64,000 bases of DNA from Flavobacterium sp. (lineage in GTDB: Bacteria > Bacteroidota > Bacteroidia > Flavobacteriales > Flavobacteriaceae), in the NCBI RefSeq assembly GCF_013823965.1, contig NZ_PNNA01000032.1:1-64000 (forward strand), read 5' to 3'. The translations under genes and the position numbers were made by a program. The notes beneath the pieces were generated by a model. It did not search any database and was not told the DNA's origin. It worked only from the letters and a program-made list of their open reading frames with translations. This document shows, piece by piece, positions 45,704 through 55,356 of this stretch; positions within the stretch are counted from its first letter, which is position 1; each line of letters opens with the position of its first letter.

Positions 45704-47398
45704 TTAACTTAATCGCATATCTGAAACCGAAGCTCCTGTTGGAATCATTGGGAATACGTTGTTTTCTTTTTCTACCATCACTTCCAAGAAATAAGATTCT
45801 TTTGAAGCCAACATTTCGGCAACGGCTCCATCCAATTCTTCTCTTTTGGTCACTTTTCTTGATTTAATGTGATAGCCTTCTGCAATGGCAATAAAGTTTG
45901 GATTTGTCATCACGGTGGAAGCATATCTGCTGTCAAAAAACAGTTCTTGCCATTGGCGAACCATTCCTAAAAATTCATTGTTGAGCACCACAATTTTTAC
46001 CGGAACTTTGGTTTGAAATATAGTTCCCAATTCTTGAATCGTCATTTGAAAACCGCCATCTCCAATAATGGCAACCACTTCGCGATCCGGCATTCCCATT
46101 TTGGCTCCAATGGCTGCAGGCAAAGCAAATCCCATTGTTCCCAAACCTCCTGAAGTAATGTTGCTTTTAGAGGAATTAAATTTGGAATAGCGACAGGTAA
46201 ACATCTGGTGTTGTCCAACGTCTGAAACCATTATGGCATCTCCTTTAGAATGTTTGTTGATCATTTCGATGGTTTCTCCCATCGAAATTCCGCCATTGGT
46301 TGGCGTTAATTCTTCTTTGATGACACTGTCAAATTCGATTTTATATTTTTTCTTGAATTCATTGTGCCAAGAATCGTGCGTTTTGCTTTCGATAAGAGGA
46401 AGCAATGCTTGCAAAGATTCTTTGACATCGGCTAAAATGGCAACGTCTGTCTTTACATTTTTGTCGATTTCCGATGGATCAATTTCAAAATGGATTACCT
46501 TGGCTTGTTTGGCATAAGTGGCCAAATTTCCAGTCACACGATCATCGAAACGCATTCCTAATGCAATCAAAACATCGCATTCGTTGGTCAATAAATTTGG
46601 TCCGTAATTTCCGTGCATTCCTAACATGCCCACATTCAACGGATGATCCGTTGGCAGTGCAGAAAGTCCCAGAAGTGTCCAAGCGGCTGGAATTCCAGAT
46701 TTTTCCACTAATGCTTTTAATTCGGCTTCCGCTTCACCAAGAATTATTCCTTGTCCAAAAAGGATATAAGGTTTTTTGGCAGAATTGATTAAATCTGCTG
46801 CCTCTTGCAATTTTTCAAGATTCAGCGTTGGTTTTGGATTGTAACTTCTAATGCTGGTACATTTTTTATAACTAAATTCCAATTCGTCAAATTGGGCATT
46901 TTTGGTAATGTCAATCAAAACTGGTCCCGGACGTCCTGATTTTGCTATGTAAAAAGCTCTTGCGATAATTTCCGGAATTTCGTGAGCTTCCGTAACTTGG
47001 TAATTCCATTTGGTTACCGGAGTAGAAATTCCGATAATGTCGGTTTCCTGAAAGGCATCTGAACCCAATAAATGTTTCCCAACTTGTCCCGTGATGCAAA
47101 CCAAGGGTGTGGAATCTATTTGGGCATCGGCAATTCCGGTTACTAAATTAGTAGCTCCTGGTCCCGAAGTGGCAATGGCAACGCCAACTTTTCCAGTTGC
47201 TCTGGCGTAACCTTGTGCCGCGTGTGTTGCTCCTTGTTCGTGACGCACCAAAACGTGGTGCAATTCGTCTTTAAATTTATATAATTCGTCGTAAACCGGC
47301 ATAATGGCACCACCTGGATAACCATAAACCAAGTCTACTCCTTCTTCCAGCAAACATCGTATAACAGCTTCTGCGCCTGATATTTTATTATTTTTCAT
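45704..47398 (-). CDS. ilvB: Acetolactate synthase large subunit
   Basis: Thiamin-diphosphate enzyme making acetolactate or acetohydroxybutyrate. The ATG at 47398 (MKNNKISGAEAVIRCL) gives 564 residues; a further-upstream in-frame start at 47428 would add ten atypical residues. Landmarks: YGYPGGAIMP and the catalytic glutamate in RHEQGATHAAQGYAR (~45-60), the FAD-contact region in the centre, and the ThDP motif GDGGFQMTIQELGTIFQTKVPVKIVVLNN. Sits between ilvD and ilvN. Confidence 0.95.
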   Translation of the reverse strand: MKNNKISGAEAVIRCLLEEGVDLVYGYPGGAIMPVYDELYKFKDELHHVLVRHEQGATHAAQGYARATGKVGVAIATSGPGATNLVTGIADAQIDSTPLVCITGQVGKHLLGSDAFQETDIIGISTPVTKWNYQVTEAHEIPEIIARAFYIAKSGRPGPVLIDITKNAQFDELEFSYKKCTSIRSYNPKPTLNLEKLQEAADLINSAKKPYILFGQGIILGEAEAELKALVEKSGIPAAWTLLGLSALPTDHPLNVGMLGMHGNYGPNLLTNECDVLIALGMRFDDRVTGNLATYAKQAKVIHFEIDPSEIDKNVKTDVAILADVKESLQALLPLIESKTHDSWHNEFKKKYKIEFDSVIKEELTPTNGGISMGETIEMINKHSKGDAIMVSDVGQHQMFTCRYSKFNSSKSNITSGGLGTMGFALPAAIGAKMGMPDREVVAIIGDGGFQMTIQELGTIFQTKVPVKIVVLNNEFLGMVRQWQELFFDSRYASTVMTNPNFIAIAEGYHIKSRKVTKREELDGAVAEMLASKESYFLEVMVEKENNVFPMIPTGASVSDMRLS

Positions 47399-47485
47399 TA
47401 TTGTTATTATTATTTTTCCTCTCTCCAACCAAGCCTAGACATAAAGCCGACATTGGCAAAGGAGATTTATTATATTATTTTAAAA

Positions 47486-47520
47486 CTGTATTCTACAAAC
47501 TATAATCTGCCAACTGAAAA
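47486..47520 (-). repeat. Heptad array between ilvD and ilvB
   Basis: Read on the minus strand, five 7-base units follow immediately after the ilvD TAG stop: TTTTCAG, TTGGCAG, ATTATAG, TTTGTAG and AATACAG. TTTTCAG and TTGGCAG are also the first two units after fabG (2047-2060), in reverse order. The remaining 47399-47485 spacer is AT-rich with a purine-rich stretch before the ilvB ATG. Confidence 0.8.
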
Positions 47521-49194
47521 CTATTTATCGGTTACGCATCCTGTCGAGGCACTCGAAACCGATCTGGCATATTTAAGTAAAACTCCTTTTGTCGCTTTCA
47601 AAGCGGGTTGAACCCATTTGGCTTTTCTTTCGGCAAATTCTGCATCAGATATCTTAAGATTGATGGTGTTTTTCACGGCATCAATAGTAATTAAATCCCC
47701 ATTTTCAACCAAGGCTATTCCGCCTCCGTCGTAAGCTTCTGGTGTTACGTGGCCTACCACGAATCCATGTGAGCCTCCAGAGAATCTACCGTCTGTAATC
47801 AGGGCAACGCTGCTTCCCAGTCCTGCACCCATGATGGCAGAGGTTGGTTTGAGCATTTCCGGCATCCCTGGACCACCTTTTGGCCCACAATACCGAATGA
47901 CGACTACATCCCCAGGTTTGACCATTCCGTTTTGAATACCCGGAATAACATCGAATTCTCTTTCGAAAACAACGGCGGTTCCTTCAAAATATTCTCCTTC
48001 TTTGCCGCTTATTTTGGCAACACATCCTTCAGATGCCAAGTTTCCGTATAATATCTGGATGTTTCCAGTCGATTTTAATGCTTTTTGGATTTCATGAATC
48101 ACTTCTTGACCGTCCTGCAAATCTGGTACGTTGGCTAAGTTTTCGGCGATTGTTTTTCCGGTTACGGTCAAACAGTCTCCGTGGATGAATCCTTCTTTCA
48201 ACAAATATTTCATTACCGCTGGAACACCGCCCACGGCATGTAAATCTTCCATCATATATTTTCCGCTTGGTTTTAAGTCGGCAAGTACCGGGGTTTTATC
48301 ACTGATTTCTTGAAAATCTGTCAAGGTAATTTCGATATCCACAGCATGCGCCATGGCAATCAAATGCATCACGGCATTGGTCGAACCTCCCAAAACGGCC
48401 ACGATAGTAATGGCATTTTCAAAAGCCTTGCGAGTCATGATGTCTCTAGGCTTGATATCTTTTTCCAGCAAAATTCGGATGGCTTTTCCAGCCTCGTCAC
48501 ATTCGCGTCTTTTGTCTTCGCTCAAAGCGGGATTGGACGAACTGTAAGGCAAGCTCATTCCCAATGCTTCAATGGCCGAGGACATAGTGTTGGCAGTGTA
48601 CATTCCGCCACAAGCACCTGGTCCTGGGCAAGAATTTTGAATCACTCCTTTATAATCTTCGTCGGAAATGGTTTTCTGAAATTTTTTTCCCAAGGCTTCA
48701 AAAGCGGAAACGATGTTCAGGTGTTCCCCTTTCCATCTTCCGGAATTTATCGTTCCTCCATAAACCATAATGGATGGACGATTCACTCTTCCCATCGCAA
48801 TCAAGGCTCCCGGCATATTTTTGTCGCAACCCGGAATGGCAATCAATCCGTCGTACCATTGCGCTCCCATTACGGTTTCGATGGAATCGGCAATTACGTC
48901 ACGGGAAACCAAGGAATAACGCATTCCGTCGGTTCCGTTTGAAATTCCGTCGCTTACGCCAATGGTATTAAAAATCAATCCCACCAAATCGGCATCCCAT
49001 ACCCCTTTTTTGACATCTTTGGCCAAATCATTCAGATGCATATTACAAGTATTGCCTTCATATCCCATACTGACAATACCGATTTGGGCTTTTTTCAAAT
49101 CCTCTTCGGTCAAGCCAATTCCATACAACATTGCCTGCGCAGCAGGTTGTGTTACGTCTTGGGTGATGGTCTTGCTGTACTTGTTTAATTCCAT
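47521..49194 (-). CDS. ilvD: Dihydroxy-acid dehydratase
   Basis: Iron-sulfur enzyme forming the 2-keto acids of the valine and isoleucine pathways. 557 residues. Cluster-binding cysteines are visible in GNTCNMH (~47-52), PGCDKNMPG (~119) and [17 protein letters not shown] (~190), and the C-terminal [31 protein letters not shown] region is complete. First structural gene after the attenuator at 49224-49352. Confidence 0.96.
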   Translation of the reverse strand: MELNKYSKTITQDVTQPAAQAMLYGIGLTEEDLKKAQIGIVSMGYEGNTCNMHLNDLAKDVKKGVWDADLVGLIFNTIGVSDGISNGTDGMRYSLVSRDVIADSIETVMGAQWYDGLIAIPGCDKNMPGALIAMGRVNRPSIMVYGGTINSGRWKGEHLNIVSAFEALGKKFQKTISDEDYKGVIQNSCPGPGACGGMYTANTMSSAIEALGMSLPYSSSNPALSEDKRRECDEAGKAIRILLEKDIKPRDIMTRKAFENAITIVAVLGGSTNAVMHLIAMAHAVDIEITLTDFQEISDKTPVLADLKPSGKYMMEDLHAVGGVPAVMKYLLKEGFIHGDCLTVTGKTIAENLANVPDLQDGQEVIHEIQKALKSTGNIQILYGNLASEGCVAKISGKEGEYFEGTAVVFEREFDVIPGIQNGMVKPGDVVVIRYCGPKGGPGMPEMLKPTSAIMGAGLGSSVALITDGRFSGGSHGFVVGHVTPEAYDGGGIALVENGDLITIDAVKNTINLKISDAEFAERKAKWVQPALKATKGVLLKYARSVSSASTGCVTDK

Positions 49195-49223
49195 TATTTT
49201 TGTATTCTTTTTAAATTTAGGCC

Positions 49224-49257
49224 AAAAAAAAACCTTCCAAAATCATCGGAAGGTTTT
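49224..49257 (-). promoter_or_regulatory. ilv operon attenuator terminator
   Basis: On the minus strand a 10-bp stem AAAACCTTCC/GGAAGGTTTT (49257-49248 with 49238-49229), 9-nt loop, then nine T. Upstream, GGAGG (49292-49288) in the leader frame can pair with CTTCC of the left arm as a short antiterminator, and ATGTG/CACAT (49312-49298) can form a protector hairpin. The alternative pairings are weaker than in the his leader. Confidence 0.8.
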
Positions 49258-49277
49258 AAATATTTTTTTAATTATAT

Positions 49278-49352
49278 CTATAACATTCCTCCTGCACATG
49301 TGATTACCACATTGACATTAATAATTGAAGGAATAATTGCGAATAATTTCAT
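49278..49352 (-). CDS. Branched-chain leader peptide of the ilv operon
   Basis: A 24-codon frame (ATG at 49352, TAG at 49278-49280) between a TAnnTTTG promoter and the terminator hairpin before ilvD. Ten of its residues are isoleucine (five), valine (three) or leucine (two), with clustered codons in AIIPSII and NVNVVI. This is the expected form of an attenuation leader sensing Ile/Val/Leu-tRNA charging, as in enterobacterial ilvGMEDA. Confidence 0.9.
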   Translation of the reverse strand: MKLFAIIPSIINVNVVITCAGGML

Positions 49353-49370
49353 TTGTCTTTTTTTCTGCAT

Positions 49371-49378
49371 CAAATGTA
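49371..49378 (-). promoter_or_regulatory. -7 element of the ilv operon
   Basis: On the minus strand TACATTTG matches TAnnTTTG, placing the transcription start about ten bases before the leader ATG. It lies between leuB and ilvD, so the ilv genes have their own promoter. Confidence 0.7.
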
Positions 49379-49453
49379 TAAAAACAAATGAAATAAAAAA
49401 AGGGAACTATAAAATTATGATTATATTCAATTACGATGTCTATTTTTTATCCC

Positions 49454-50569
49454 TTAAACGATGGTTGATTGTCCTATTTGCACAAAATCATTTTTGAAAT
49501 AAGAATCACCTTCATTTAATATATAATTGGCAATAAAATCGCCTACTTCATTCGTCCCAAATTGGGAATCTACTTTCAAATCTACCGTGACGACATTGTT
49601 GATAATGGTTCTTTCTACAGCTGCGATGACTTTTTTGGCTTCTTTCGACAATCCAAAATGTTCCAATAGCAAGGCTACCGAAAGTATGGATGCTATTGGA
49701 TTCGCAATGTTTTTTCCTTTGGCTTCGGTATAACAACCGTGGATGGGTTCAAAAAGGGAATGTTGGTCTCCTATCGATGCAGAAGACATTAATCCTTTTG
49801 AACCTGAAATTACGCTGGCTTCATCGGACAAAATATCTCCAAATAAATTATCGGTTAGCAAAATGTCAAACTGTCTTGGGTTCAAAATAATTTGCATGGC
49901 AGCGTTGTCAACATACAAACATTCCAAAGTTACCTCTGGATATTCTTTGGCAACTTCCGAAACCACTTTTCGCCACAAACGGGAAGTTTCCAATACATTG
50001 GCTTTGTCCACCAAGGTTACTTTCTTGCGTCTGGTTTGGGCGGCTTTGAATGCCAAATGCGTGATTTTTGCAATCTCGTCTTCGTTATATTCACACAAAT
50101 CCGAAGCATAAGTTCCGGCTTCATTCATGGTTTTTTCTCCAAAATACATGCCGCCGTTCAATTCCCTGTAAACTATAAAATCGGTTCCTTTTAATACTTC
50201 CTTCTTTATGGGAGAAGAATCCATCAATTTAGGATAGGCTTTTATGGGTCTAATGTTGGCAAACAAACCCAGTTCTTTTCGAAGTTTGAGCAATCCTTGT
50301 TCAGGACGTACTTTGGCACTCGGATCATTGTCGTATTTTGGGTCTCCAATGGCTCCAAACAAAATAGAATCCGTGTTTCTGCACAAATTCAAGGTTTGTT
50401 CCGGAAGCGGTTTGCCCGTTTTTTCAATGGCGATGGCTCCTATGTAAGCGTCTTCAAAAACAAACTCGTGATTGTAAACCACGCCAATAGCGTACAAGGC
50501 TTTTTTGGCTTGCAAAGTTACCTCTGGACCTATCCCGTCCCCCGAAAGTACTGCTATTTTTAAGTTCAT
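49454..50569 (-). CDS. leuB: 3-isopropylmalate dehydrogenase
   Basis: Third enzyme of leucine synthesis, oxidising and decarboxylating 3-isopropylmalate with NAD. The ATG at 50569 (MNLKIAVLSGDGIGPEV) gives 371 residues; an in-frame start at 50602 adds atypical residues. Motifs: GDGIGPEV, substrate-binding RPEQGLLKLRKELGLFANIRP, RELNGGMYFG, and DNLFGDILSDEASVISGSKGLMSSAS for metal and cofactor. Downstream of leuA on the same strand; leuC and leuD are not adjacent. Confidence 0.95.
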   Translation of the reverse strand: MNLKIAVLSGDGIGPEVTLQAKKALYAIGVVYNHEFVFEDAYIGAIAIEKTGKPLPEQTLNLCRNTDSILFGAIGDPKYDNDPSAKVRPEQGLLKLRKELGLFANIRPIKAYPKLMDSSPIKKEVLKGTDFIVYRELNGGMYFGEKTMNEAGTYASDLCEYNEDEIAKITHLAFKAAQTRRKKVTLVDKANVLETSRLWRKVVSEVAKEYPEVTLECLYVDNAAMQIILNPRQFDILLTDNLFGDILSDEASVISGSKGLMSSASIGDQHSLFEPIHGCYTEAKGKNIANPIASILSVALLLEHFGLSKEAKKVIAAVERTIINNVVTVDLKVDSQFGTNEVGDFIANYILNEGDSYFKNDFVQIGQSTIV

Positions 50570-50684
50570 TTTTTTATTTTTTCTCTCCCTGACGCTTTCC
50601 AAACTAAGAAGGGGTTGGGAAATTAAATTTATAATTTCTTGTCGTTTTTTTACTTAATGTTGTAAAAATACAGAACACGGAATA

Positions 50685-51881
<1,197 letters not shown>

Positions 51882-51894
51882 TCACATCTTCGAA

Positions 51895-51902
51895 CAAAAA
51901 TA
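51895..51902 (-). promoter_or_regulatory. -7 element of leuA
   Basis: On the minus strand TATTTTTG matches TAnnTTTG, 34 bases before the leuA start. The transcript would have a leader of about 25 bases, too short for an attenuator. Confidence 0.6.
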
Positions 51903-52013
51903 GATTTCATTACTTTAAAATAAAATTCATTTTTATAGATTATACTATTTATAAAACAAATAAAAACTTTGTAAATATCTAAAAAACAATAAGTTACATC
52001 ATTATATTTTACA

Positions 52014-53558
52014 ATGGCTAACCATCAAAAAGATTCTTTATTTGTATTGATTAAATCACTTTCTAAATCTGAAAAAAGACAATTCAAGATTTTTGCGAGT
52101 CGGCTTGAAACAAGTTCCAATACAAAGTTCATTGAATTATTCAACATTTTGGACAAATCAGAAGTCTACGACGAGAAAATTATATTGAAAAACGGCATCA
52201 TCAAAAAGGTGCAATTATCCAATCTCAAATCCTATTTATACAAACAAATTTTGGTAAGTATTCGGTTGAATATTCCCAGCCAAAACATACGTTACCAATT
52301 GCGGGAACAAATCGATTTTGCTGTCATTCTTTATAACAAAGGCCTGTACAAGCAAAGTTTGAAAATATTGGACAAAACCAAGCAGCAAGCCATGGAGAAC
52401 GACGAGAAATACATGGCTTATGAAATCGTGGAATTCGAAAAACTGATTGAATCCCAATACATTACCCGAAGTATTCAAGGTCGCGCCGATGAATTGGTCG
52501 TTCAAGCCAAGGAATTGAATTACAAGAACACCATCTCCAGCAAATTGTCGAATTTATCCCTGCAATTGTACGGCATCATGCTGAAAACAGGTTATGTAAA
52601 AAGCGATGCGGAGTACAAATATATCGATGATTATTTCAACAAACACATTTCTAAATTTGACGAAAAAAAGTTTGGATTCCGGGAAAGATACTGGTATTAC
52701 AATGCCTATCTCTGGCGCAGTTTCCTGGTTCAGGACTTTTTGTCCTGCTATAAATATTCGCACAAATGGGTGACGCTTTTTTATGACAACAGGAACATGA
52801 TTTTTCTCAATCCCGTGTTTTTCTTGAAAGGAAACCATTATTTGTTGGAATCTTTGTTCATGTTGAAATACAAGACCAATTTCAAGAAATATTTGGAAAT
52901 GCTGGAAGAAACCATCAACGATCCCCAATTTCCCATCAACGACAATATTACTTCACTGTCGTTCCTGTATTTGTACAACAACAAATTGAATTACCACATT
53001 CTCGAAGGTACTTTTGCCGAAAGCGAATACCTGATTCCCGAAGTTTTGGACAAAATAAAGTTGCACAGCGAGCATCTGGACGAACATCACGAAATGTTGT
53101 TTTACTATAAAATTGCCTGTATTTATTTTGGCACCGAAAAATATACGGAGTGCATCTTTTACCTGGAAAAAATCATCAACAACAAAAACCTATATGTTCG
53201 GGAAGATTTAGCGTGCTTTGCCCGATTATTGTGCTTGATTGCCCATTATGAATCCGGGAAAGATTTCAACATCGAAAACCAGTTGATAAGCACTTATAAA
53301 TTTTTGATTAAAATGAATGATTTGCATGAAGTGCAAAAAGAAATCATCCGCTTTTTGAAAAAACTGAACACCATTTATCCAAGCGACATCAAAAAGGAGT
53401 TTATAAAAGTGAAGGAACGTTTTGTTGAATTGGAAAAAAACACCTACGAAAAAAGGGCTTTCCTGTATCTCGATATCATTTCGTGGTTGGAAAGCAAAAT
53501 CGAAAACCGAAAAATAAGCGACATCATCAAGGAAAAAGCAAGATTGAATAATCGCTAA
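52014..53558 (+). CDS. Large helical (TPR-like) flavobacterial protein, unknown function
   Basis: A 514-residue soluble protein rich in lysine, tyrosine and leucine, with a helix-turn-helix repeat texture suggesting TPR-like solenoid structure from ~90 to 480 (for example LYKQSLKILDKTKQQAMENDEKYMA and YTECIFYLEKIINNKNLY). No catalytic motif. The N-terminus (SLFVLIKSLSKSEKRQFKIFASR) is a recognisable start of a conserved flavobacterial family. Divergent from leuA and separated from tnaA by a 240-base region. Confidence 0.78.
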   Translation: MANHQKDSLFVLIKSLSKSEKRQFKIFASRLETSSNTKFIELFNILDKSEVYDEKIILKNGIIKKVQLSNLKSYLYKQILVSIRLNIPSQNIRYQLREQIDFAVILYNKGLYKQSLKILDKTKQQAMENDEKYMAYEIVEFEKLIESQYITRSIQGRADELVVQAKELNYKNTISSKLSNLSLQLYGIMLKTGYVKSDAEYKYIDDYFNKHISKFDEKKFGFRERYWYYNAYLWRSFLVQDFLSCYKYSHKWVTLFYDNRNMIFLNPVFFLKGNHYLLESLFMLKYKTNFKKYLEMLEETINDPQFPINDNITSLSFLYLYNNKLNYHILEGTFAESEYLIPEVLDKIKLHSEHLDEHHEMLFYYKIACIYFGTEKYTECIFYLEKIINNKNLYVREDLACFARLLCLIAHYESGKDFNIENQLISTYKFLIKMNDLHEVQKEIIRFLKKLNTIYPSDIKKEFIKVKERFVELEKNTYEKRAFLYLDIISWLESKIENRKISDIIKEKARLNNR

Positions 53559-53585
53559 ATTTAAAAAAGTAATCTTAAAATTGAT

Positions 53586-53593
53586 TACTTTTG
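53586..53593 (+). promoter_or_regulatory. -7 element upstream of tnaA
   Basis: TACTTTTG matches TAnnTTTG. It would give a leader of almost 200 bases before the tnaA ATG at 53798. Confidence 0.5.
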
Positions 53594-53608
53594 TACTCTG
53601 GCAATCAA

Positions 53609-53657
53609 GGCTCCAAAGGAGCATTTTTGTAGATAAAAAAGGGATGTTAATGAACCC
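53609..53657 (+). repeat. Two-hairpin element with TTGTAGA core, copy B
   Basis: GCTCC/GGAGC stem (53610-53622), four bases, TTGTAGA at 53627-53633, then a weak GGG...CCC pairing (53641-53657). The order matches copy A at 36032. The first stems differ by a compensated T-A to C-G change. Confidence 0.55.
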
Positions 53658-53747
53658 AATGATAAATATTACAATAGATATTTTCAGATATCGAAATATC
53701 AAACGACGAGACGCTTTTTTGTCGTAGTAATTCTTTGTACTATTTTC

Positions 53748-53773
53748 TTGCGTTGAAGTTCTTTTCAACGCAA
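53748..53773 (+). promoter_or_regulatory. Hairpin in the tnaA leader
   Basis: A perfect 10-bp stem TTGCGTTGAA/TTCAACGCAA with a 6-nt loop, 25 bases before the tnaA ATG and lacking a T run. A second stem, ACGAC/GTCGT (53703-53725 region), lies just upstream. A 27-codon frame (53644-53727) is present in the leader but has no Trp codon. Confidence 0.45.
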
Positions 53774-53797
53774 ATCATTAACATAAACACAAAAAAA

Positions 53798-55243
53798 ATG
53801 GAACTTCCCTATATAGAACCGTTTAAAACTAAAATGGTCGAAAATGTGCCTGTCAGCACAAAAGAACAACGCAAACAATGGATTGAAGAATGTCAATTCA
53901 ACCTTTTTAAATTAAGCTCGGACAAAGTAACCATTGACCTGTTAACCGACTCAGGAACTGGCGCCATGAGCGACAAACAATGGGCCGAAATTATGCTTGG
54001 GGATGAAAGTTATGCCGGTTCACTTTCCTATCATAAACTCAAAGACACTATCGAAGAACTGCTGGGTTTCGAATATTTTTTGCCAACTCATCAAGGTCGG
54101 GCTGCCGAAAACGTGCTTTTTTCGGTTCTTGTCAAAGACGGAGACATTGTTCCCGGAAATTCGCATTTTGACACGACCAAAGGCCATATTGAATTTCGTA
54201 AAGCCAAAGCTGTAGATGTTACCATCGACGAAGCTTTCGACACTTCAGTTTATCATCCATTCAAAGGCAATTTAGACTTGAACAAGCTCGAAAAAGTGCT
54301 TCAGGAAAATCCTAAAGAAAAAATACCACTTATTTTAATAACGATTACCAATAATACCGCTGGTGGTCAACCCGTTTCGATGCAAAATATGCGTGAAGTT
54401 TCGGCTTTGGGAAAGAAATACGGTGTTCCGGTATTTATTGATGCGGCAAGATATGCTGAAAATGCTTATTTCATCAAAGTTCGTGAAGACGGTTATGCAG
54501 ATAAATCCATCAAGGAAATTATTTTGGAAATGTTTTCTTATGCGGAAGGTTGCACCATGAGCAGCAAAAAAGACGGTATCGTTAACATTGGAGGTTTTAT
54601 CGGTTTGCGCAGCCAAGAAACATTCCGTCAAGCATCTACTTTCAACATTATTTATGAGGGATTTATCACTTATGGCGGTATGGCAGGACGTGATATGGGC
54701 GCTTTGGCACAAGGTTTGAGAGAATCTGCCGAGTTTTCGTATCTGGAATCCCGTATTGGTCAGGTGGCCTTTTTGGGTTCCAAATTAAAAGAATTTGGCA
54801 TTCCGGTACAAGAACCTTTTGGTGGACACGCTATTTTTGTGGATGCAAAAAAAATGCTGCCCAATGTTCCGCAAAAGGAATATACGGCGCAACTTCTAGC
54901 GGTTGAACTGTATATTGAGGCAGGAATTCGTGGTGTCGAAATTGGTATTTTGCTGGCCGACCGTGACCCAGAAACACGCGAAAATCGTTATCCCAAGCTG
55001 GAAATGGTGCGCTTGGCAATTCCCCGACGGGTGTATTCCAATAATCACATGGAATATGTGGCAGTGGCATTAAAAAATGTTTTTGATCGTCGCGAGGAGC
55101 TGAAAAGTGGCTTCACCATTATTTGGGAAGCGCCTATTATGCGTCATTTCACTGTGGAATTGGAACGAATAGAAAAAAAGGATTTGTTGTTTTCGAATCA
55201 ATCAAAAAACCTTGAATTGGTTACAAACGAATTGGAAGTTTAA
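53798..55243 (+). CDS. tnaA: Tryptophanase
   Basis: PLP-dependent beta-eliminating lyase that splits tryptophan to indole, pyruvate and ammonia. The ATG at 53798 gives 481 residues. LLTDSGTGAMS and the cofactor lysine in CTMSSKKDG are shared by tryptophanase and tyrosine phenol-lyase. Two positions favour tryptophanase: FDTTKGH (an aspartate where tyrosine phenol-lyase has threonine) and GVEIG where tyrosine phenol-lyase has arginine in MERG. Other stretches (AMSDKQWA, MFSYAEGCTM) look more like tyrosine phenol-lyase, so substrate range deserves caution. Confidence 0.85.
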   Translation: MELPYIEPFKTKMVENVPVSTKEQRKQWIEECQFNLFKLSSDKVTIDLLTDSGTGAMSDKQWAEIMLGDESYAGSLSYHKLKDTIEELLGFEYFLPTHQGRAAENVLFSVLVKDGDIVPGNSHFDTTKGHIEFRKAKAVDVTIDEAFDTSVYHPFKGNLDLNKLEKVLQENPKEKIPLILITITNNTAGGQPVSMQNMREVSALGKKYGVPVFIDAARYAENAYFIKVREDGYADKSIKEIILEMFSYAEGCTMSSKKDGIVNIGGFIGLRSQETFRQASTFNIIYEGFITYGGMAGRDMGALAQGLRESAEFSYLESRIGQVAFLGSKLKEFGIPVQEPFGGHAIFVDAKKMLPNVPQKEYTAQLLAVELYIEAGIRGVEIGILLADRDPETRENRYPKLEMVRLAIPRRVYSNNHMEYVAVALKNVFDRREELKSGFTIIWEAPIMRHFTVELERIEKKDLLFSNQSKNLELVTNELEV

Positions 55244-55312
55244 ATATTTCTAAGAAAAAGTGAGTGAGGAAATGAAGATTTTGAAAGATAAATTTATTAT
55301 CAATGTAAAAAA

Positions 55313-55350
55313 TCAAAAAACGCAAGTTTACTAATTTAGGAACTTGCGTT
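55313..55350 (-). terminator. Terminator of the AraC gene
   Basis: A 10-bp stem AACGCAAGTT/AACTTGCGTT (55319-55328 with 55341-55350) followed on the minus strand by a T run. Confidence 0.8.
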
Positions 55351-55356
55351 ATTATT

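Noticed and set aside
48310..48942. 210-codon plus-strand frame opposite ilvD
   Set aside because: Antisense to the dihydroxy-acid dehydratase; the composition (His, Ser, Gly rich) is that of a shadow frame.
53644..53727. 27-codon frame before tnaA as a TnaC-type leader peptide
   Set aside because: It has no tryptophan codon and overlaps a dispersed repeat element.
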